Below the pieces are notes generated by a model. That model ran no database searches. It saw only the letters and a program-made list of their open reading frames with translations, and was not told where the DNA came from. The position numbers and the translations under genes are program-made. DNA of 64,000 nucleotides. Origin: Cryptomeria japonica (lineage: Eukaryota > Streptophyta > Pinopsida > Cupressales > Cupressaceae). Position 1 is the stretch's first letter, and every line of letters starts with the position of its first letter. Positions 59,601-64,000 of the stretch are shown piece after piece. The DNA lies in the NCBI RefSeq assembly GCF_030272615.1, contig NC_081408.1:308019950-308083949 (forward strand), given 5' to 3'.

Positions 59601-62600
59601 ATCCATTTTATTTTTTGCCCAATCCTTTGTAGCATAAGATTGAGTGAATGTATCGCACAAGGTGTCCAAAAGATGTGATCATAGCGTTGCTCAACCAACA
59701 ATCCAGCAGCTCTACAATTTTTTGCATTGTCCGTTATGACTTGGACAACATTGCGGGGTCCCACAGACTCAATGGCAGAGATGAGAATTTCTGCAATAAA
59801 TTGGCCATCTTTTATTTGGCCCTCACAATCCACAGCTCTCAAAAACATTGCCCCTTTAGGGGACACCGCTATGACATTGATCAAGGGACGGTTTTTAGCA
59901 TCTTTCCACCCATCTGAAACAATTGTTACACCTGTCTCAACCCATGAATCCCTTATGGGTTTCAATGCATCTTCAACCCTCTTCACCTCTTTCTCCAATA
60001 ATGTTCCACATACCTTCTCATAACCGGGGTCCTTATACCCTCTTGGTGCCTCATTAACACTTTTTATCATTTGCTTCCAATATGGGGAGCGAACAACATT
60101 GAATGACAACCCATTTGCATAAATGCACCTTACTATATCTTGGTCAGCATTGTCTCTACTCTCATTTTGGAATGCGGTTTCTAAAGGCCCCTTTGTTCTT
60201 TTACGTGTCAAGGGTGGTTCACTTTGAGGTTCATTTGTGGCAAAGAAGGGGTGGTCTTCTACTACAATACTGGGATTAGAAGGGCCTTGCATTCCCTTTG
60301 TTTTCTTTGATGCGGTTTGGTTCAATCGACGAGCTTCCCTCTCTTCTGTCGCCTCATGCTCCCTAATATATTTCATCACTGTCTCATCTGGTATAGGTTT
60401 ACCATTTTTTCCAGGGCATTTTTTGATGCCTCTTCCTTTTATTCCACACAAATGGCCCACCACCCGATAATATGAACTATTACGTTCAATATCACATCCA
60501 TGGCATTTCCAACGGAATCCCCCACCTCCAAGAAGTTGGTTTATAATGTCCACATATTTCCATAAGGGAGAATTTGGATCATTTCTTTGTTTTGCAATTA
60601 TTTGTTCATTGCCAATGGAGGAAGATGTAGATGCCATTCTAGTTCCTATGGCAAGAAATAATATAAACATATTCAAAAACAAAAACTAAATAATGAAAAA
60701 AAATTCAAGTTTCATGTTTGACAATTTGTGAAACAAAAATAGTTGGAAAAAAATGTTTAAAAACCTACCTCTTGTAGCCAATGGAAGCTTGAAAATGTAT
60801 GGAAATGATGCTGCAACACTTGTTGAAGCTTCAAAAATCAGTCTTCAACTCCTCCTCTTTGATCTTGGAAGCCAAATTTTGTTCACCCTTTCTTCAACCT
60901 GCTCTCATAAAACTTTTGTTTGCAACACAAATGAGGAGAAATAAGTCAATAAAATGTTTTAGAAGTCAATTTTAGGTTATAACTTTCACTTTTTACAAGG
61001 CAGAATTGAAAAAAAAAAAAAATTTGCATTGTTTTTTGATTTTACGGGCCACCCAGCCGCCTGGGTTCGACTGGGTTCAACCACTCTAGGTTTTTCAAAC
61101 CCTGGTCAAACCCAGTTCGAACCGGACCCGGTCGAACCCGGACCCGTACCAGGGGGGCCTAGAGGCGAACCCGGTAACCTAGCTTTTATATATATTTCAG
61201 ATTTTTACATGTTTTGTATGGACAAATCCAAAATGAACCCAACCCCAATTTCTTTTTTGACTGAACCGTGAACCAAACCCTTGAACCCAAACCTATACTT
61301 GTACCAGGACCGGTAACTTAGCATGATAAACTCCTTTGGTTACCTTCTAAGGTGGGTGATGCTCTAAGTACACCTTTACCAGTGTTATTTTTGGTTGTAC
61401 TTTTGTGTATGGTCATATTTTCTTTGAATGTAGCTGTTAGTATGGTTCATTTTTTCCTTTTAATGGATATGCTTGCTTCATGTGTATCTGGTCTTCTGGT
61501 CCACTGCCTTCATATTTTGAATTTGTTTGTTGATGCTGAAGTTTAGAAGTTGCTATTGCTCATAATGGATGGTAGTGATGTTGAATTTAGGAGTTGCTAA
61601 TGCTTATAATGAATGGTAGGCATAGATAAGCAGAAGCATATCTTCTCTACATAATGATACAAATAAAAAAATATCACTTACTTCAGACATAGCTATATGG
61701 TGCTCCAAATTCTATGCTATTGCAGATATGTCACAACAACCATCTAAATGTAAGATGCCCTCTCTCAATACCACATAATCTTTTTGCCTTTTGGATACAT
61801 CATTTTGCCATTTGGTCTACTGCCAATGTTTGTCTTACATAAACCTACCATACTATAGGGTGGAGGTAACTTTTAGCCTACCTTGATAATATAGCTATAA
61901 ATACCTCTTTGCTCCTGAACCAAATGAAGATATGAACTAGTAGTCTTTGGGTAGTGTGAATACATGCTTTCTGAATCAACTGGATGAATGTGATGATCAG
62001 GTATTGTTTTGCTTTTTCAAAGAGCTGTTGATGTACTATCAGGAAATCTATTGAGTTATGCAATCCTTCCATGGAGACCTTTCATTGATGTGGATGCTAT
62101 TTAAACATTACTGGCCCCTTCCATACATGGCTCCAAACAACAGGTGCCATAAACTGTGCTTCACTGTGAAGTATCTTTGATTGTTAAATAGCATTGATAA
62201 TGGGAGTGGTTGACATCCATGGGAGCATGGAGTTAGTCATAAGACATTTTATAGGGATGCATATATGGGATTGATGATGATATGATTTTGATTGATCATT
62301 GCATTATGGTTAGTGCTGTGTAAGAGCAGACATAAGGTGCTTGTTTCTTTCATGTTGGAATGCAGGACCTTACACTGTTATGGGAGGTGGGATAAGTCTT
62401 ATGCCTTAGGGGCATTGGATTTTTTTTACGTACAAGTCTCTGAGGCACAAGGTCATTGTGTGCCTGTTTATGTTATGAGGATATGAAACATAAGGCAAGC
62501 TGCTTTCCTGTAAAATGAATAACCATAGTATTTTATATACTGTAGGAGGAGCTAAATAATATTGGAGGGTTAACATTGACCTATCATTGTTTCTTAGTAG

Positions 62601-64000
62601 TGTGGGTATGGATGGACCCAGCATATTAGTGACTGATCATTGTCTAAATGTTAGTACTTGAGAAGAGAGTATATCATATAAAAAACATACATGATATAAG
62701 TTGGTAATCAGACCATGCATTTTTTAGCTTGCCTCTTTCATTTGAAGGATCAAGAGTGCTCTCTCTTTTGATGTATTCATAAACTCAGGACATTTTGACT
62801 GTAATTTCAGAAAATTTGAATCCTTTGGAAGTAATATTTGGGTGCTCTGGACATAATAATGTTGCTAGAATTCTTGGAGATGATTATACTTCACCCTGTG
62901 TTTTGTGATGCCTTGCATTTTACTGGGTGTGCATCCCATATTGAGTCCATACCACTTCAATCTAGAGCCTAGACAAATGGGCACTTTTGATTCAAAGAAT
63001 TTTTGAAATGGGATGACATATCATAAAATAATTCTTGCCATATTGCATAAATTTGAACATGCATGGTAACTGAATGTGTGTGAGTTGGAAAGGAGAGGAA
63101 TTTAAAATGCTAGTTGTTTGTTCTTGTTATACAGGCTATTTTTCAGAGGCATCCCCGGCCAGAAAAAGAGTACCAGTCTTTTTCATTAATTTACAACGAT
63201 AGATCACTGGATTTGGTAAGGATTTATTTGTGTAACAGGTTTGAATATTCTACTGCTAGACAGATCTTAATTTTGATCACAAACTTTATCATAAATATTT
63301 TCTTCAGATTTCAAATTTTGCCTCGTCTGAATAATTGAAATAAAATTGCATCGTATTATGATTGCTAGTTAAAATTTGTGGTTCCTCAGCTTGGGGGTCA
63401 ACGGTGCTTGTGGACCTTCACTAGTGAAACTCGTTCTTTTCTTTATGCAGATATGTAAGGATAAAGATGAAGCTGAAGTTTGGTTTGTTGGTCTTAAAGC
63501 ACTGATTTCACGTGGACAGTATCGTAGACGAAAGTCAGACTCAAAAAGTGACGGTGTAGTATCATCTGAGATAAACAGCCCCAGCACTTACACTCGAATA
63601 AATTCTCCAATGCATTCTGCATTTAGTAGTATGGACAGTTTACAGAAGGTTTTATTCTCAATTCAACAATTACAATTCCTTTGATCATTAATTGCCAATT
63701 GTCTTTTTTTCTGGGTTTCAGTGGATATGTCTTTTTTGTTTGTCAAATCCTTTGTTATTACTTCATTTTTGTGTTTACTTGAACATGCCTCTATGATTGC
63801 TTATAATTGAAGTGCATCTTCTAAGCATTCTTTGTTTGTTTCTTCAGACTGTGGCAGATGTGCATCGAAGCCAGACTCCATATGGAAGCCCTCCTCGACA
63901 TGGTTTAGAAAAGGCTCTCTCTGAAGGTCTTCTCTATGCAGCACCATCAAAAGCCTTTTTCCAGTCTGCATATGTAGGAAACTATATAAATTCAGGAGCA
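44555..64000 (+). CDS. PH-RCC1-FYVE (PRAF/RLD) family protein, first six exons
   Basis: Six exons, 44555-44602, 44880-44966, 57167-57256, 63135-63215, 63451-63648 and 63848 to the window end, all join in phase 0 with GT-AG borders. They encode a continuous pleckstrin-homology domain: MADLARNGPLERDIEQ, a basic KKGAYLLKYGRRGKPK segment, WYSGKAEKH, RIVPGQRT, PEKEYQSFSLIY, then CKDKDEAEVWFVGLKALIS. A Ser-rich linker follows. This order matches plant proteins with PH, RCC1 repeats, FYVE and BRX domains, known as PRAF or RLD, which act at endosomes and the plasma membrane in trafficking and auxin-transporter polarity. RCC1, FYVE and BRX exons lie beyond the window. No stop or frameshift interrupts the exons, so it looks functional. 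Introns 2 (12,200 bp) and 3 (5,878 bp) are filled with repeats. Confidence 0.95.
44880..44966 (+). CDS. PRAF-like gene, exon 2
   Basis: Twenty-nine codons after acceptor TTTTTAG and before donor GTAAGG. Encodes the first PH strands with the basic GRRGKPKFCPFRL segment that could contact phosphoinositides. Confidence 0.95.
45050..46010. repeat. Tandem satellite, about 170-190 bp unit, four to five diverged copies
   Basis: Recurring landmarks are GGATGYATGGATGCTTAG, GACATCAG(A/G)TG, GGAATTATCA and GCTTCCTTGMTAAATAA. The ATCAGATG landmark is at about 45074, 45445, 45634 and 45807, an interval of roughly 170-190 bp, with one copy between 45074 and 45445 too diverged to mark. Confidence 0.7.
46745..47365. 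repeat. Tandem satellite, about 210-bp unit, three copies
   Basis: Each copy contains GATCCTGAYARATTTATTC, a CTTATTTTYRTGAAATAAA segment and TAGTCTAATAGATT or a variant. The latter is at 46922, 47131 and 47342, giving periods of 209 and 211 bp. Confidence 0.85.
49124..49251. repeat. 64-bp tandem duplication containing a hairpin
   Basis: TAGACACGGGCATCC starts at 49124 and 49188. Each copy holds GGCATCC and GGATGCC about 11-13 bases apart, able to pair. The copies differ at only a few bases. Confidence 0.9.
50325..54600 (+). other. Relic retroelement interior with iMet-type primer site
   Basis: TGGTATCAGAGC at 50326-50337, following ...CCATGACAG, is the classical primer binding site complementary to initiator tRNA-Met found after the 5' LTR of many copia and some gypsy elements. 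Downstream + frames are short and broken. Stretches such as FVNKFDVGLLSGSLK near 51230 look like former protein but match no family I recognise. A 55-bp tandem duplication starts at 52135 and 52190 (GGGATTAAGTTTTC). I could not delimit the LTRs. Confidence 0.4.
54613..54950. repeat. Palindrome array CAAGTGTCACTTG in intron 2, 38-39 bp phase
   Basis: Copies: GTCAAGTGTTAATTGAC (54613), CCAAGTGTCACTTGG (54652), GCAAGTGTCACTTGACC (54691), ATCAAGTGTCACTTGAT (54729), ATCAAGTGTTACTTGAT (54767), CTCAAATGTTACTTGATC (54844), and ATCGAGTGTTACTTGAGC (54932). Intervals are 39, 39, 38, 38 and then about two units each. The outer bases of the arms change together, for example CC/GG against AT/AT. Confidence 0.8.
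55523..56250 (+). mobile_element. Probable solo LTR, 728 bp
   Basis: Begins TGTTGG and ends CCAACA, the terminal inverted hexamers common in copia-type LTRs. It contains ACCCTGGGAAAACCTCC and GGAAAAACCCAGCC (55668-55698), typical words of such LTRs. The second copy and interior are absent, and no clean 5-bp duplication is visible, so ends and type are tentative. Confidence 0.45.
57167..57256 (+). CDS. PRAF-like gene, exon 3
   Basis: Thirty codons between acceptor TTTGTAG and donor GTAAGA. Encodes DESVLLWYSGKAEKH and ends in RIVPGQRT, the middle strands of the PH domain. Confidence 0.95.
57827..61190 (-). mobile_element. hAT DNA transposon with 8-bp target duplication CTTTTATA
   Basis: The body 57835-61182 is bounded by CTTTTATA on both sides (57827-57834 and 61183-61190); eight base pairs is the hAT signature. 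Terminal inverted repeats begin CTAAGTTACTGG on the left and CTAGGTTACCGG on the right (read inward). Both subterminal regions are rich in GGTTCG / CGAACC words, which may be transposase-binding sites. The transposase gene is on the minus strand, opposite to the host gene, and is broken. The element is 3,348 bp long. Confidence 0.92.
58165..60637 (-). pseudogene. hAT transposase, three exons, broken
   Basis: The start ATG is 60637 (MASTSSSIGN), more plausible than 60682. Exon 1 (60637-59501) has a BED-type zinc finger (WKCHGC, then HLCG), a basic linker and the DUF659/hAT catalytic region (VSDGWKDAKNRPLINV, VITDNAKNC, CAIHSLNL). Exon 2 (59354-58655) begins VAENRFASNTVVLRRL and continues the RNase H-like core. 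Exon 3 (58524-58165) has the dimerisation motif (ERNWSTYSFIHS, NLVYVHSNLRLL) and an acidic tail. Splice sites are GT-AG. Damage: a frameshift near 59552, a TAG in place of a Trp codon near 58985, and another frameshift near 58845. It would bind terminal repeats and excise the element in the nucleus, but this copy cannot make full protein. Confidence 0.85.
61191..61330. other. Relic of a second, related hAT terminus
   Basis: GGACCGGTAACTTAG at 61308-61322 is the complement of a CTAAGTTACCGG terminus, and GAACCCAAACC / GAACCAAACCC words precede it. It lies outside the 8-bp duplication of the intact-ended element, so it seems to belong to a separate decayed relative. Confidence 0.4.
63135..63215 (+). 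CDS. PRAF-like gene, exon 4
   Basis: Twenty-seven codons between acceptor ATACAG and donor GTAAGG: AIFQRHPRPEKEYQSFSLIY, then NDRSLDL. Conserved PH segment. Confidence 0.95.
63451..63648 (+). CDS. PRAF-like gene, exon 5
   Basis: Sixty-six codons from the acceptor ATGCAG. ICKDKDEAEVWFVGLKALIS is the C-terminal PH helix with its conserved Trp. It is followed by RRRK and a Ser-rich linker (SPSTYTRINSPMHSAFSS) with possible phosphorylation sites. The donor GTTTTA is weak, but the phase with exon 6 is correct. Confidence 0.9.
63848..64000 (+). CDS. PRAF-like gene, exon 6, cut by the window end
   Basis: Fifty-one codons from the acceptor CTTCAG, open to the last base: TVADVHRSQTPYGSPPRHGL and onwards. 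This is the linker between the PH and RCC1 domains in the family. The next exons are outside the window. Confidence 0.9.

Larger units (their letters stand above)
57257..63134 (+). other. Intron 3 of the PRAF-like gene, 5.9 kb, with a hAT insertion
   Basis: Starts GTAAGA and ends ATACAG. The hAT element takes 3,348 bp plus its duplication. The remainder (57257-57826 and 61191-63134) is AT-rich with no recognised gene. Confidence 0.9.

Overview
The window is from the nuclear genome of a plant with a large, transposon-filled genome. A gymnosperm, most likely a conifer, fits best (inference): one conserved host gene has introns of about 12.2 kb and 5.9 kb, everything else is nested or decayed retroelements, and the hosts of the insertions are themselves old repeats. 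I cannot name the species.

Layout. 1-3367 and 18121-20187 are two halves of an older repeat: a plant mobile domain (PMD) fragment, an array of palindromes, and an unrecognised decayed reading frame. 3373-18115 is a young Ty3/gypsy Tat-clade LTR retrotransposon inserted into it, with 795-bp LTRs and a 5-bp duplication GAAAC. It carries gag-protease-G-patch, RT, two RNase H domains and integrase on +, and an antisense PMD gene before the 3' LTR. 21537-26641 is a decayed minus-strand LTR element whose interior encodes a long unknown protein instead of gag-pol. 26880-34610 holds a gypsy gag relic, a LINE 3' end and an unknown decayed frame. 35260-41951 is an older minus-strand relative of the Tat element, with a tRNA-derived SINE in its LTR. 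From 44555 to the window end runs the 5' part of a host gene for a PH-RCC1-FYVE (PRAF/RLD) protein: six exons on +, PH domain only. Intron 2 contains satellites and retroelement debris; intron 3 contains a complete-ended hAT element with an 8-bp target duplication.

The most unusual signal is in the noncoding parts of the Tat-like elements. The young element has three arrays (36 copies by my count) of a short word close to GCGTCTGTGT, spaced about 18-21 bp, two in the gag leader and one inverted upstream of the antisense PMD gene. In each case the word reads in the direction of the downstream coding region. The older relative has a different word (near GTACGA) with about 21-22 bp spacing at the same two leader positions. 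Between the third array and the PMD gene lie eight hairpins with a constant loop and covarying stems. Two further palindrome arrays with covarying arms occur elsewhere. The arrangement resembles the element-specific motif arrays bound by VANC anti-silencing proteins of VANDAL transposons. A PMD-based counterpart is my hypothesis, not a demonstrated fact.
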